A stretch of DNA of 64,000 nt from Caulobacter hibisci. Lineage in GTDB: Bacteria > Pseudomonadota > Alphaproteobacteria > Caulobacterales > Caulobacteraceae. Position numbers and translations under genes: made by a program. Within the stretch, counting starts at the first letter, position 1. Each line of letters opens with the position of its first letter. The stretch spans positions 124,001 to 188,000 of the forward strand of contig NZ_JADWOX010000002.1 of assembly GCF_016135805.1 (NCBI RefSeq), given 5' to 3'. This document shows, in pieces, positions 46,387 through 55,040 of the stretch. The notes beneath the pieces were generated by a model. That model worked only from the letters and a program-made list of their open reading frames with translations. It was not told the DNA's origin and did no database searches.

Positions 46387-47108
46387 AGCACGATCCTCCC
46401 CTCGGCCAGCAGGCGTTGGCCTTCGGCATGGCTGGCGGGCGTGTCGAGGCCCAGGCAGAAGCCGTCCGTCTCGATGACCTGGCCGCGCAACGAGCGGCCG
46501 GCGGCCAGCATCTGCGGGAAGACCTTGCGGCCGAAATCGACCAGGCGGCCGGTCTCGATCAGGTCGAGGATCGAGGGCTCGACGGCATAGACGCCGGCGT
46601 TGACCAACGGCGAGCGGGCGGCCTCGCCCTCGGTGAAGGCGACGATCGCGCCGTCGTCGGCGATCTCGACCCTGCCGCCGGCGATGCCGGTGTGGACGTG
46701 GGCGCCCTGATCGAACAGCGCCAGGGTCGCCTCGGCGCCGGCCGCGCGATGGCCGTCGATCAGGGCGTCGAGGTCGCAGCGCAGCAGGTTGTCGCCGTAG
46801 ACGACCAGCATGGTGGCGTCGAAGGCCTGACCCAGATTGGCCAGGGCGCCGGCGGTGCCCAGCAGCGCGGGTTCGAACAGGTAGCGGACGTTCAGCCCGA
46901 AGGCCGAACCGTCGCCGACCTCGGCGCGGATCGCGTCCGCGCCGTAGTGCAGGTTGATGAAGACGTCGCGCACGCCCGCGCTCGCCAGCCAACGCAGGTT
47001 GTGCGCCAGGATGGACGCACCGCCGAACGGAAGCAGGGGCTTGGGCAGGTCGCCGGCCACCGACCGGATCCGACTGCCCATGCCTGCAGCCAGCACGAGC
47101 GCCTTCAT
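46383..47108 (-). CDS. Sugar-1-phosphate nucleotidyltransferase (HddC/mannose-1-P guanylyltransferase-like)
   Basis: This is a 241-residue nucleotidyltransferase. The signature is KALVLAAGMGSRIRSVAG with DLPKPLLPFGG (residues 2-30); the sugar/metal site is VVYGDNLLRCDLDAL (near 100-114) and the last metal aspartate lies in GLDTPASHAEG. It is 12 bases after the transaldolase gene and overlaps the phosphatase gene. It most likely attaches GMP (or another nucleotide) to a sugar-1-phosphate made by the module. It is only moderately similar to the second copy at 42408-43100. Confidence 0.88.
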   Translation of the reverse strand: MKALVLAAGMGSRIRSVAGDLPKPLLPFGGASILAHNLRWLASAGVRDVFINLHYGADAIRAEVGDGSAFGLNVRYLFEPALLGTAGALANLGQAFDATMLVVYGDNLLRCDLDALIDGHRAAGAEATLALFDQGAHVHTGIAGGRVEIADDGAIVAFTEGEAARSPLVNAGVYAVEPSILDLIETGRLVDFGRKVFPQMLAAGRSLRGQVIETDGFCLGLDTPASHAEGQRLLAEGRIVL

Positions 47109-47120
47109 CGCGTCTGTTCC

Positions 47121-47867
47121 CTAGAGCTGGAAGCCGGCGGCGACGGCGTCGTCGTAGAACATCGCCACCGTCTCCTGCGAGAGATCGGCGAGGTCCTTGC
47201 CGGCCATGGACAGCTTCTTCAGCACGTCGGGGGTCGAGGTGATGATGTGGCAGCCGCAGTCGCGGGCCTGGTAGATGTTGAGCACCTCGCGGACGCTGGC
47301 CCACAGCACTTCGGCCTTGGGACGGCGGGCGGCCATGGCGACGGCGGCGCGCATCACCGGCATCGGATCGACGCCGGTGTCGGCGATGCGGCCGGCGAAG
47401 ACCGAGATCACGGCCGGCACGTCGGCGTGCAGGGCGTCGACGGTCTCGGCGACCTGCTCGAGGGTCAGGATGGCGGTGACGTTCAGCTTGACGCCTTCGG
47501 CGGCGAGCTCGCGCACCATCGGCAGGCTGCTTTCACGACGCGTGTTGGTGATCGGGATCTTGACGTAGACGTTCTCGCCCCAGGTCGCGATCTTGCGGGC
47601 TTGGCGGGCCATGTCCTCGAACTCGTCGGAGAACACTTCGAACGAGATGTGCTTGTCGGGAATGCGCGCGATCAGCTCGTGGGCGAAGGCCTCGTAGTCG
47701 GTGATCTGGGCGCGGCGCATCAGCGTCGGATTGGTCGTGAAGCCGGCCGCGTCGCCCTGTTCGTTCAGGCGCGTGAAGTCGGCGAGGCTGGCGCCGTCGG
47801 CGAACAGCTTGATCTGCGACGCCAGTGAGGCAGTGACGATCTCTTGCGGGGCGAGACGTTGCAGCAT
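47121..47867 (-). CDS. Transaldolase family protein (fructose-6-phosphate aldolase/transaldolase)
   Basis: This 248-residue protein is of the short transaldolase type. The Schiff-base lysine is Lys103 in NVYVKIPITNTRRE; other conserved parts are GFTTNPTLM (residues 42-50), NVTAILTLEQ (near 137) and SVFAGRIADTG (near 165). Transaldolases can make sedoheptulose-7-phosphate from fructose-6-phosphate and erythrose-4-phosphate. As the first gene of the heptose module, it would supply that precursor for the SIS isomerase. It may instead be an aldolase making another ketose phosphate. Confidence 0.88.
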   Translation of the reverse strand: MLQRLAPQEIVTASLASQIKLFADGASLADFTRLNEQGDAAGFTTNPTLMRRAQITDYEAFAHELIARIPDKHISFEVFSDEFEDMARQARKIATWGENVYVKIPITNTRRESSLPMVRELAAEGVKLNVTAILTLEQVAETVDALHADVPAVISVFAGRIADTGVDPMPVMRAAVAMAARRPKAEVLWASVREVLNIYQARDCGCHIITSTPDVLKKLSMAGKDLADLSQETVAMFYDDAVAAGFQL

Positions 47868-47965
47868 GGGACGATCTTTAGCTTTCGGGGTTGGCTTGTG
47901 GACCGGATCGGGACGCGGTGGCTACTTGGCTGGCTTGGATTGCAAGGACTTTGCCAAGGTGAAGC

Positions 47966-48925
47966 TCAGCTCGAACCTGCGCTCGGCTCGGCGATGTGGC
48001 CGACCGCGCGACGCCAGCCGAGCTTGCCCAGGCCGTGGGCCATCAGCAGGCGGCCGTTCAGGCGGCGGCGGGACGCGAACTCGCCGGTGACCAGGGTGAT
48101 CAGGCCGCCGGCGACCACCTGGATCAGGCCCTTGGACATCAGCTCGCACCAGGCCAGCGCCGGGTTGCGCGCGCCGTCGATATAGATGGTGACGTAGTGC
48201 TGGGTCTCGCGGCGGGTGCGCAGCAGGCGGTAGGGAATCTCGGTGCGGTGTGGGGCCACGGCCTCGGTGACGAAGGCCTTGCCGGCCCAGACGATGCGGC
48301 GGCCCTGCCGGTGCAGGCGGGCGAACAGCTCGGCGTCCTCGCCGCCGGCGTCGCCGAAGGCCTCGCGCATCGGCGCCTCGCCGTTGGGAAAGCAGCGGGC
48401 GGCGTCGAACAGAGAATTACCCGTGCCCAGGCCGTAGCGCGGCTTGCCGTCGGCGCGGGTCAGGTCGATCAGGGCGTGGTCGGCCAGATGCAGGTCGCGC
48501 ACGAACTGCGAGCCCGTCGGGTCGTAGGCCGGCGGCCGGCCATTCTCGAAGGTCGCCAGGCGCGGACCCACCGCGATGTCGGCGTCCGTGGCGCGCAGGG
48601 CGCCGACCAACTGGTCCAGCCAGTCGGCGGCGGCGACCTCGTCGTCGTCGATCATCGCCAACAGCGGGCCGCGGGCTTCGGCGAAGCCGCGATTGCGCAG
48701 GGTCGACATGTTGCGGGTCAGATCGACGACGTAGCGGAGCGGGAAGGGGGCCTGGGCCGCCAGTTCCTCGACCACGGCGCGGCCGCTGCCACTGGGATGG
48801 TTGTCGACCACCACGATCTCGATCGCCAGGCCCAAGGCATTGGTCTGGGACAGGCACGAGCGCAGGGTCTCGGCCAGCGAGACGGGCCGATCATAGGTGG
48901 CGATGGCGATCGTGACGTCGGTCAC
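47966..48925 (-). CDS. Family 2 glycosyltransferase
   Basis: The start is a GTG at 48925 overlapping the upstream stop (GTGA), giving 319 residues. GT-A features are VTIAIATYDRPVSLAETLRS, EIVVVDNHPSGSGRA, and the metal motif AMIDDDEVAAADWL (near residue 88-101), then GTGNSLFDAARCF and GGEDAELFARLHRQG (near 200). Two amphipathic or membrane-associated helices (LIQVVAGGLITLVTG) occur near the C-terminus. The neighbour upstream is a paralogue with the same motif order, so a gene duplication is likely. Role: adds a sugar to the EPS repeat unit at the inner membrane. Confidence 0.88.
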   Translation of the reverse strand: MTDVTIAIATYDRPVSLAETLRSCLSQTNALGLAIEIVVVDNHPSGSGRAVVEELAAQAPFPLRYVVDLTRNMSTLRNRGFAEARGPLLAMIDDDEVAAADWLDQLVGALRATDADIAVGPRLATFENGRPPAYDPTGSQFVRDLHLADHALIDLTRADGKPRYGLGTGNSLFDAARCFPNGEAPMREAFGDAGGEDAELFARLHRQGRRIVWAGKAFVTEAVAPHRTEIPYRLLRTRRETQHYVTIYIDGARNPALAWCELMSKGLIQVVAGGLITLVTGEFASRRRLNGRLLMAHGLGKLGWRRAVGHIAEPSAGSS

Positions 48926-49872
48926 GCGGCCTTCTCGTCGATGAAGCCGATGGGCGCGCGGTAGGTCAACTTGCCCAATCCCTTGGCCATGCCGATCCGA
49001 TGGTCGAAGCGTTCGCCGCCGACCCATTCGAAGGATACGACATAAAGGCCGGCGTGGATGCAGAGCTGAGCCATTCCCACCAGCGTCACCTTGACGCGGG
49101 TCAGCAGGGGGCGGTCGTTGGTGGCGATGCGCGAAGCGGCATAGTGCTGCGAGCCGCGCTTCATGCGGGTGATCATGTAGCTGGGCTTGGTGCGGTCGGT
49201 CTCGATGAACTCGCGGACCATCGCGGTCGGGCACCAGACGAAGCGCTTGCCCGACAGGGCTAGGCGGAACAGCAGGTGGGTGTCCTCGCCGTTGCCGTCG
49301 CCGAAGGCCACGCTGAACGGCTCGGCCATGTCGAAGCAGGTGGCCACGCGGAAGGCGGCGTTGCCGCTGCCCAGGCCCTTGCCCTTCTTCCGCAGCCGCC
49401 CGAACAGGTGGATCGGGGTGTCGGAAGGCTCCTGATAGTCCAGCGTGTAGCGCCAGCCGTGCGGATCCCACGACGGCGGCGCGCCGGCCTCGAATTCCGG
49501 ATGCTTGGGACCGAACGCGGCGTCGGCGCCGGTGCGCTCCAGGCAGGCGAGCAGCTCCGACAGCCAGGCCGCATCGGGGGCCTCGTCGTCGTCGATGAAG
49601 GCCACGTAGCGGCCCTTGGCGGCCTTGATGCCCAGGTTGCGCACGATCGAGACGTTGCGGCGCGGATCGGCCAGATAGGTCATCGGCGCGACGCCTAGGG
49701 CGGCCAACCGCTCCACCAGGCCCTCGGCCAGGCGGTCGGGATGGTTGTCGACCACGATGATCTCGAAGGCCACGCCCGGCGCCACGTCGGGCCTCAGGCA
49801 GGCGACGAGCGTGCGTTCCAGCAGGTGCACACGGTCATAGCTGAGAATGACCACGCTGATGTCGATCGCCAT
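48922..49872 (-). CDS. Family 2 glycosyltransferase
   Basis: This 316-residue GT-A transferase starts at ATG 49872. Motifs are ISVVILSYDRVHLLERTLVA, EIIVVDNHPDRLAEG, VSIVRNLGIKAAKGRYVAFI, then DDDEAPDAAWL (metal site, near 99), GLGSGNAAFRVATCF and GNGEDTHLLFRLALSG (near 200). It shares the motif order and C-terminal layout of the gene downstream. It lies two bases after the initiating sugar transferase gene, so it probably adds the second sugar of the repeat unit. Donor and acceptor are unknown. Confidence 0.9.
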   Translation of the reverse strand: MAIDISVVILSYDRVHLLERTLVACLRPDVAPGVAFEIIVVDNHPDRLAEGLVERLAALGVAPMTYLADPRRNVSIVRNLGIKAAKGRYVAFIDDDEAPDAAWLSELLACLERTGADAAFGPKHPEFEAGAPPSWDPHGWRYTLDYQEPSDTPIHLFGRLRKKGKGLGSGNAAFRVATCFDMAEPFSVAFGDGNGEDTHLLFRLALSGKRFVWCPTAMVREFIETDRTKPSYMITRMKRGSQHYAASRIATNDRPLLTRVKVTLVGMAQLCIHAGLYVVSFEWVGGERFDHRIGMAKGLGKLTYRAPIGFIDEKAA

Positions 49873-49874
49873 GT

Positions 49875-50480
49875 TCAGACCCCCGTGCCCTTGATCACCA
49901 CCAGGGCGGTGCGGGCCAGGATCTTGATGTCCAGCCACAGCGACCAGTTGGCGATATATTCCAGGTCGCGGGCGACCCAGTCGTCGTAGTCGTTGATGCG
50001 ATGGCGGCCCTCGACCTGCCAAAGGCACGTGATGCCGGGCTTCACCGCCAGCTTCTGCTTCTGGTAGTCGGTGAAGCGCGCGTATTCCTGGGCGCGCGGC
50101 GGGCGCGGGCCCACCAGGCTCAGATCGCCCTTCAGCACGCTCCACAGCTGCGGCAGCTCGTCCAGGCTGTACTTGCGCAGCACGCGGCCCAGCGGGGTGA
50201 CGCGCGGATCGTCGGTCAGCTTGAAGGCCGGGCCGCGCATCTCGTTGCGGGCCTGAAGCTGGGCCTCCATGGCTTCGGCGCCCTGGATCATGGTTCGGAA
50301 CTTGTAGCCGGTGAACGGCCGTGCGTCTTGCCCCACCCATCGGCAGGGGAAGAAGGCGGGGCCGCGCGTGGTCAGCCGCACGGCGATGGCGATGCCGGCC
50401 AGGATCGGAGCGAGCACGACGAGAAGGCCCGCCGAGATCAGCAGGTCCATCAGTCGTTTCAACGCGCGTTGCAGATTCAA
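49875..50480 (-). CDS. Initiating sugar transferase (undecaprenyl-phosphate glycosyl-1-phosphate transferase)
   Basis: This 201-residue protein has one N-terminal membrane helix (LISAGLLVVLAPILAGIAIA, near 13-32) and the bacterial sugar transferase core: GYKFRTMIQGAE, RKYSLDELPQLWSVLKGDLS and LVGPRPPRAQEY. The start TTG at 50480 has AGGGG six bases upstream. The short form without extra membrane segments is like PssY/PssZ/HfsE of Caulobacter and the C-terminal half of WbaP. It places the first sugar-1-phosphate on the lipid carrier. It begins the leftward EPS operon, whose next two genes are glycosyltransferases. Confidence 0.92.
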   Translation of the reverse strand: MNLQRALKRLMDLLISAGLLVVLAPILAGIAIAVRLTTRGPAFFPCRWVGQDARPFTGYKFRTMIQGAEAMEAQLQARNEMRGPAFKLTDDPRVTPLGRVLRKYSLDELPQLWSVLKGDLSLVGPRPPRAQEYARFTDYQKQKLAVKPGITCLWQVEGRHRINDYDDWVARDLEYIANWSLWLDIKILARTALVVIKGTGV

Positions 50481-50582
50481 GCAAAACCCCTGGGAACGGC
50501 CCGTAAACCGATACTTGGCAGGTTAGGGGCGACCCTCGTAAGAATCCCCTACCTTGGCCGTCCTTTTCGCTTGGGCCTCTTA
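50481..50582. promoter_or_regulatory. Divergent promoter region of the EPS locus with an inverted repeat
   Basis: The 102-base gap separates two divergent EPS transcription units. It contains a perfect six-base inverted repeat, TAGGGG (50524-50529) and CCCCTA (50546-50551), spaced by 16 bases, a layout that fits a dimeric regulator site. No standard promoter hexamers can be assigned with confidence. Confidence 0.45.
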
Positions 50583-51392
50583 ATGCTCCGTTCGTTGCCC
50601 GCTTCTTCGTCGCCGTTCGCGGAAGTGCTGTTCGCCGGCCTGCGTTTCACGCCGATGAGCGTGAAGCAGGCGGTGTCGGCGCTCGCCCTGCGGCCGGCCG
50701 CCCTGCCGTTCGCCACCTTCGTGACCCCGAACGCCGAGCACGCCTGGCTGAGGAAGTCCGATCCGGTCTTTCGCGCCCATACCGACGCCTGCTGGATCAG
50801 CACCAACGACAGTCGCGTGGTCGGCCGCGCCGCGCGCCTGGCCGGTCTGGAGCTGGACTTCGCGCCCGGCGCCTATGTGGTGCGGGCGCTGTTCGACGAG
50901 GTCATCAAGCCCGACACGCCGATCTGCATCCTCGGCGGCGCCCCTGACCTCATCGATCGCCTGAAGGCCCGCTACGGCCTCACCGCCGTCGCCCACCACA
51001 ATCCCCCGATGGGCTTCATCCGCAAGCCCGAGGCGGTGGCCGAGACGATCGAGTTCGTGGCCGCCAACCCGACCGCCTTCGTCTTCGTCTGCATGGGGCC
51101 GCCGCAGTCGGAACTGTTCTGCCAGCACCTGATGGAAGACGGCCGGGCGACCGGCATCGGCCTGTGCGTCGGCAGCTCGCTGTCGGTGCTGACCGGCGAC
51201 TCCAATCCCGCCCCCGACTGGATGGAGCGCTCGGGCCTCGTCTGGCTCTATCGCCTGGTCAAGGAGCCCGGCCGGCTGTGGCGGCGCTATCTGGTGCGCG
51301 GCTTCTACGCCCTGTTCCTGGCCTGCCGCGACATCCTCGCCCTGCGTCTTGGCCTGGCCAGGAAAGCCGGGCGCGCGGACACGAATGTCTGA
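50583..51392 (+). CDS. WecG/TagA/CpsF family glycosyltransferase
   Basis: From ATG 50583 the product has 269 residues. The family core is FVTPNAEHAWLRKSDPVFRA, DACWISTNDSRVVG, ILGGAPDLIDRLKARY, HHNPPMGF and FVFVCMGPPQSELFC with GIGLCVGSSLSVLTGD (near 200). These transferases add N-acetylmannosamine or similar sugars to lipid-linked intermediates, as TagA or HfsJ-like proteins do. The C-terminal MERSGLVWLYRLVKEPGRLW plus the hydrophobic end fit membrane association. It overlaps the polymerase gene by eight bases. Confidence 0.9.
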   Translation: MLRSLPASSSPFAEVLFAGLRFTPMSVKQAVSALALRPAALPFATFVTPNAEHAWLRKSDPVFRAHTDACWISTNDSRVVGRAARLAGLELDFAPGAYVVRALFDEVIKPDTPICILGGAPDLIDRLKARYGLTAVAHHNPPMGFIRKPEAVAETIEFVAANPTAFVFVCMGPPQSELFCQHLMEDGRATGIGLCVGSSLSVLTGDSNPAPDWMERSGLVWLYRLVKEPGRLWRRYLVRGFYALFLACRDILALRLGLARKAGRADTNV

Positions 51393-52830
51393 CGACGCGC
51401 CTCGCCGGCGCCACCTCGACGACTGGCGCGCGGCGGTCGACGCCGAGCGACGCGAGGAGGCCCGCAAGGGCGGCAACCTGATCGCCCTGTGGGCCGGGCT
51501 CGTGCTGGTGCTGACCCTGCTCTACGTGATGATCGGTTCGACGCCGTATCTGCACGAGCGCGACCTCGACCCCCTGACCGGGGCTGCGACCATGTCGCCG
51601 ATCAACCGGACGATCTGGCTCAGCCTGCTGGTCCTGGCCCTGCCGATCCTGTGGTTCCGGCGCGGCGAGGTGGTCGAGATCTCCAAGCGGCTCTGGCCTT
51701 TGCTGCTGGCCTTCGCCTGGTTCGCCGCCACTTCGCGCTGGGCGCTGGACCCGGCCGCTTCCAGCCGGCGGCTGTTCCTCTACATCGTCGACCTGATCAT
51801 CTGCGTGGCGGTGGTGGCGGGGCTGCGCGACGCGCGCCGCATCCACTTCGCCATGGCCGTGGCCTGCCTGATCGTCATGGCCATCGACCTGGGCTCGTGG
51901 ATCTTCGCGCCCGGGATCTCGATGACCGACATTGGCCTGGCCGCGATCCACACCCACAAGAACACTCTCGGGGCGGCCATGCTGTTCTCGGGCCTGGTGA
52001 TCAGCCCCTATCTGCTATTCCCGACGGCCCTGGGACCGCGCCTGTTCTGGAGCGCGATGTTCCTGATCTGCGTCGCCCTGCTGATCGCCAGCCTGTCCAA
52101 GACCAGCATGGCGCTGCTGGCGGCGTTCGTGGTGCTGATGCCGCTACTGATGGGCCTGCTGAAGCTGCGCGCGCCGCTGTTGCGCGCGGCGGCGGCGGCG
52201 GGTGGGCTGACGGTGCTGGGGCTGCTGGTCGGCTGGACGGCCTTCGCCTACGCCACCGGCCGCGACCCGCTGGAGCCGATCGCCGGCGTCACCTTCACCC
52301 AGCGCACCGACGTCTGGGCCTTCGCCCTCGACCAGTTCGCCCAGCATCCGCTGAAGGGCCTCGGCTTCGGCTCGTTCTGGGACATCGATCCCAAGGTCCA
52401 GCCCAGCCTGCAGAGCGACGCCTGGTTCGCCCAGCCCGACGCCTACACCAACGAGTCCCACAACGGTTACATCGACCTGCTGGTCACCACCGGCCTGCCG
52501 GGCCTGGCCGTGTCGCTGTTCCTGCTGGTCCGCTGGGGCGGGCGCGGCCTCGATCTTTTGCGCCAGGGCCTGGGATCCAAGGACGAGGCCGTGCGCGCCG
52601 ACCTGCCGCACGCGGTGTTCCTGGCCGTCTTCCCGCTGGTGTTCTTCGTCCACAACTGGATGGAAAGCAGCTACTTCACCGCCAACGCCATGTTCGGGAT
52701 CATCATCCTGCTGGTCGGGGTGGACCTCGACATGCGCTACACCCCGGCGACGCCGCCGCCCGAGCCTAGGGCGCGGCGGGCGCTGGACGCCGGCGCGCCG
52801 CGATTGCTGCCGCCAGGATGGCGGCCATGA
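51385..52830 (+). CDS. O-antigen/EPS polymerase (Wzy-like) integral membrane protein
   Basis: I start at ATG 51385 (MSDDAPRRRHLDDWR), giving 481 residues. About ten to eleven hydrophobic segments are visible, with the Wzy_C/O-antigen ligase pattern in LDQFAQHPLKGLGFGSFWD and a large periplasmic loop containing NESHNGYIDLLVTTGLPGL (near residue 363). This protein would polymerise lipid-linked repeat units in the periplasm. It is coupled to the WecG-type gene. Its 3' end overlaps the convergent flippase gene by 65 bases. Confidence 0.88.
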   Translation: MSDDAPRRRHLDDWRAAVDAERREEARKGGNLIALWAGLVLVLTLLYVMIGSTPYLHERDLDPLTGAATMSPINRTIWLSLLVLALPILWFRRGEVVEISKRLWPLLLAFAWFAATSRWALDPAASSRRLFLYIVDLIICVAVVAGLRDARRIHFAMAVACLIVMAIDLGSWIFAPGISMTDIGLAAIHTHKNTLGAAMLFSGLVISPYLLFPTALGPRLFWSAMFLICVALLIASLSKTSMALLAAFVVLMPLLMGLLKLRAPLLRAAAAAGGLTVLGLLVGWTAFAYATGRDPLEPIAGVTFTQRTDVWAFALDQFAQHPLKGLGFGSFWDIDPKVQPSLQSDAWFAQPDAYTNESHNGYIDLLVTTGLPGLAVSLFLLVRWGGRGLDLLRQGLGSKDEAVRADLPHAVFLAVFPLVFFVHNWMESSYFTANAMFGIIILLVGVDLDMRYTPATPPPEPRARRALDAGAPRLLPPGWRP

Positions 52831-54019
52831 CCGCCAGCTCCAGGGCCTGACCCGCGGCGGTGCCGAGCACCGCGCCTGCCGGACCCAGACCCTTGATCAG
52901 CGCCAGGATCGCGCCGGCCGCCACTAGCGAGGCCGCGGCGTTGGCCAGGGCCAGGGCCTTGAACGCCTTCAGCACCTGGATCGCGGTGCTGACGACCGCC
53001 TGGCCAAAGCCCAGCGCCGCCGCCAGGCCCCACAGCGCCACCATCCAGTCGGCGTCCTGATACTTGCCGCCGAACAGCCGGGCGGTGATCGTCGGCCAGG
53101 TTTCGTAGATCAGCAGGGTCCACAGCCCGGCCACGACGGCGCCGGCCGCCAGGGCCGCGAGCACGAGGCCGCCATAGCCCAGCCAGTCGCCCGCGTCTCG
53201 GCGGCGGGCCAGGTCGCCGCGCGCCACCAGCCCCCAGGACGAGGCGAGCAGGGGGATCGGCCGCAGCAACTGCTGCGTCGCCGTCAGCGCGGCCAGGGCC
53301 GAAGGCCCGAAGGCGCCGGCGGCCACGAAGACATAGAAGCGGGTGAGGAGTTCGGTGCTGGAGACGCCCAGGAAGATCCAGCCCGATTGCCGGGCGTAGC
53401 CGCCATAGGTCAGCAGCTTCCGGCCGGGAACCCACCAGCGGCCTTGTCCGCCCGCCGCCACGGCCATCCCACCGACGCCGACGAGGGCATAGGCCGCACC
53501 CAGGGCCAGCAGCAGCGGATCGGCGCCGACCGCGTGGTTGGGGATCACGACCACCGCCAGCGACCCGGCCGCCAGGACGCACACCAGGGCCGTCTGGATC
53601 GTCGCCTGGCCAGGCCGGCCGCGTGAGAACACCAGGGCTCGCACGTACTGCTGCAGCAGATAGGCCGGCACGAACAGCGCCGCGGCGGGCGCGCCATAGG
53701 GATTGCCGCCGGCCCGCCAGGCCAGGGTCACGGCCAGCACGACCGCGCCGGTCGCCAGCAGGAACAGCAGGTTCACCCCGTGCATCAGCCGCTCGACCGG
53801 AAGTCGCTCGGGAGCGGTCGCTTCGCCGGGCGCCAGGACCTGCAGGTGGCAGACGGTCAGGGCGTTCTGCAGGCTCGACAGCACGAAGCCGACCGCGGCC
53901 CAGAACGCGAAGGCCCCGTACTGCTCAGGCGCCACGAAGCGGATCAGCAGCAGGTTGACGCCGAAGTTCAGCAGCGACCAGAGGGCCTGTTCGATCGCCG
54001 AGATCAGGTAACGCGACAC
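52766..54019 (-). CDS. Polysaccharide flippase (Wzx-like, MATE/MOP family)
   Basis: This 417-residue protein starts at GTG 54019 (VSRYLISAIEQALWSLLNFG). About twelve hydrophobic segments are seen, beginning SLLNFGVNLLLIRFVAPEQYG, typical of polysaccharide biosynthesis flippases. It would move the completed lipid-linked repeat unit across the inner membrane. The gene lies on the opposite strand from the polymerase gene, and the last 65 bases of each overlap. A Wza-like gene lies upstream (22-base gap), so export and flipping functions share a transcript. Confidence 0.88.
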   Translation of the reverse strand: MSRYLISAIEQALWSLLNFGVNLLLIRFVAPEQYGAFAFWAAVGFVLSSLQNALTVCHLQVLAPGEATAPERLPVERLMHGVNLLFLLATGAVVLAVTLAWRAGGNPYGAPAAALFVPAYLLQQYVRALVFSRGRPGQATIQTALVCVLAAGSLAVVVIPNHAVGADPLLLALGAAYALVGVGGMAVAAGGQGRWWVPGRKLLTYGGYARQSGWIFLGVSSTELLTRFYVFVAAGAFGPSALAALTATQQLLRPIPLLASSWGLVARGDLARRRDAGDWLGYGGLVLAALAAGAVVAGLWTLLIYETWPTITARLFGGKYQDADWMVALWGLAAALGFGQAVVSTAIQVLKAFKALALANAAASLVAAGAILALIKGLGPAGAVLGTAAGQALELAVMAAILAAAIAARRRPAPAAP

Positions 54020-54041
54020 CGAAGGTCCCCCTGGGGCCGCG

Positions 54042-54773
54042 TCAGTACCGCGCCCCGTTGTTGATCGTGTAGCTGAACGAGAAGGGCAGCACCCCGCTAA
54101 TGTACTGCTTCACGAACAGATTGACCTCGGCGATGGCGCTGCGGGGCACGAAGATCAGGTCGCCGGGCAGGATGGCAAAGTCGCCGCCGTCCTGGCCGCC
54201 GAGGGCGGCGCGGACGTCGACCGTGCGCATCAGCAGGCGCGGATCGCCCGGCCGCTGGCGCAGCACAACGACCTTGCCCGTGCGGGCGGTGTCCTGGAAG
54301 CCGCCGGCCGCCATCACCGCCTGGGCGGCGGTCAGCTGGCCCTTGATGGTCTTGACGCCGGGCTCGCGCACCTCGCCGCCGACATAGATCTGCGCCGCGC
54401 CATAGCTGGCCACCAGGGTCTCGACCTGTGGATTGCGTAGCACCGAGGCGTAGGCGCGGGTCAGGGACTGGTTGAGCTCTTCGGCCGTCTGTCCGGCCAC
54501 GGGCTGGCCGCTGACCAGCGGGAACACGCCGCGGCCGTCCGGCCCGACCAGCACCTGGGCGTTGAGGTCCGGCTCCAGCAGGAAGCGCACGGCCAGTTCG
54601 TCGCCCGGCCCGACGCGGTAGCGATAGTCCTGTGGCGTCCACGGGGCGAACTCGACGCCCGGATCTACGGCGCGTCCATAGGCCGGCCCCTGCGCGGCCG
54701 TCGGCGCCGAGGCGCAGGCCGTCAACATCAGCGTGGCGACGCCGGCCGCCGCCCATCGAGCCCAGGACAACAC
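54042..54773 (-). CDS. Polysaccharide export lipoprotein (Wza-like, SLBB/Poly_export)
   Basis: GTG 54773 is chosen because GGAGGT lies six bases upstream and it opens directly onto a lipoprotein signal (AGVATLMLTAC). The product is 243 residues. The polysaccharide export motif is YRYRVGPGDELAVRFLLEPD, with VGPDGRGVFPLVSG, then an SLBB-like domain (IYVGGEVREPGVKTIKGQLT). The end FAILPGDLIFVPRSAIAEVN and the short C-terminus indicate a compact Wza homologue. It would form the outer-membrane export channel for the EPS together with the Wzc-like protein encoded divergently. Confidence 0.92.
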   Translation of the reverse strand: MLSWARWAAAGVATLMLTACASAPTAAQGPAYGRAVDPGVEFAPWTPQDYRYRVGPGDELAVRFLLEPDLNAQVLVGPDGRGVFPLVSGQPVAGQTAEELNQSLTRAYASVLRNPQVETLVASYGAAQIYVGGEVREPGVKTIKGQLTAAQAVMAAGGFQDTARTGKVVVLRQRPGDPRLLMRTVDVRAALGGQDGGDFAILPGDLIFVPRSAIAEVNLFVKQYISGVLPFSFSYTINNGARY

Positions 54774-55040
54774 GTGAATACCTCCGCCGGCCAAGCCGTC
54801 TCGACGTTCACCATGACCGCCGCCGGTTAGGATTTCGTTGGCGAGCGACAAGCCTGTCCGGGCGGCGTCCGGGCGCGGCAAAAAGCAGCAGCGGGGCCTT
54901 GCACGGCCGGGTTTTGGCCCGAACGTCAGCGTAGCGCGGTTTGGGCGTCTCGGGCGTCAGTGTTTGTTAAGACGTGGCCCCGTATCCGATGGTTAACCGC
55001 CATGCTGGGCGGCCTACGTCCGAACGGGTGCGCCCTTTTC
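54774..55040. promoter_or_regulatory. Divergent region between Wza-like and Wzc-like genes
   Basis: About 270 bases. The Wza ribosome-binding site (GGAGGT on the minus strand) is near 54780-54785. The rest (54800-54960) is GC-rich and shows no gene. The coding frame of the rightward gene is open from a GTG at 54960, so its start may lie earlier than the ATG I used. Two divergent promoters are expected here. Confidence 0.4.
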
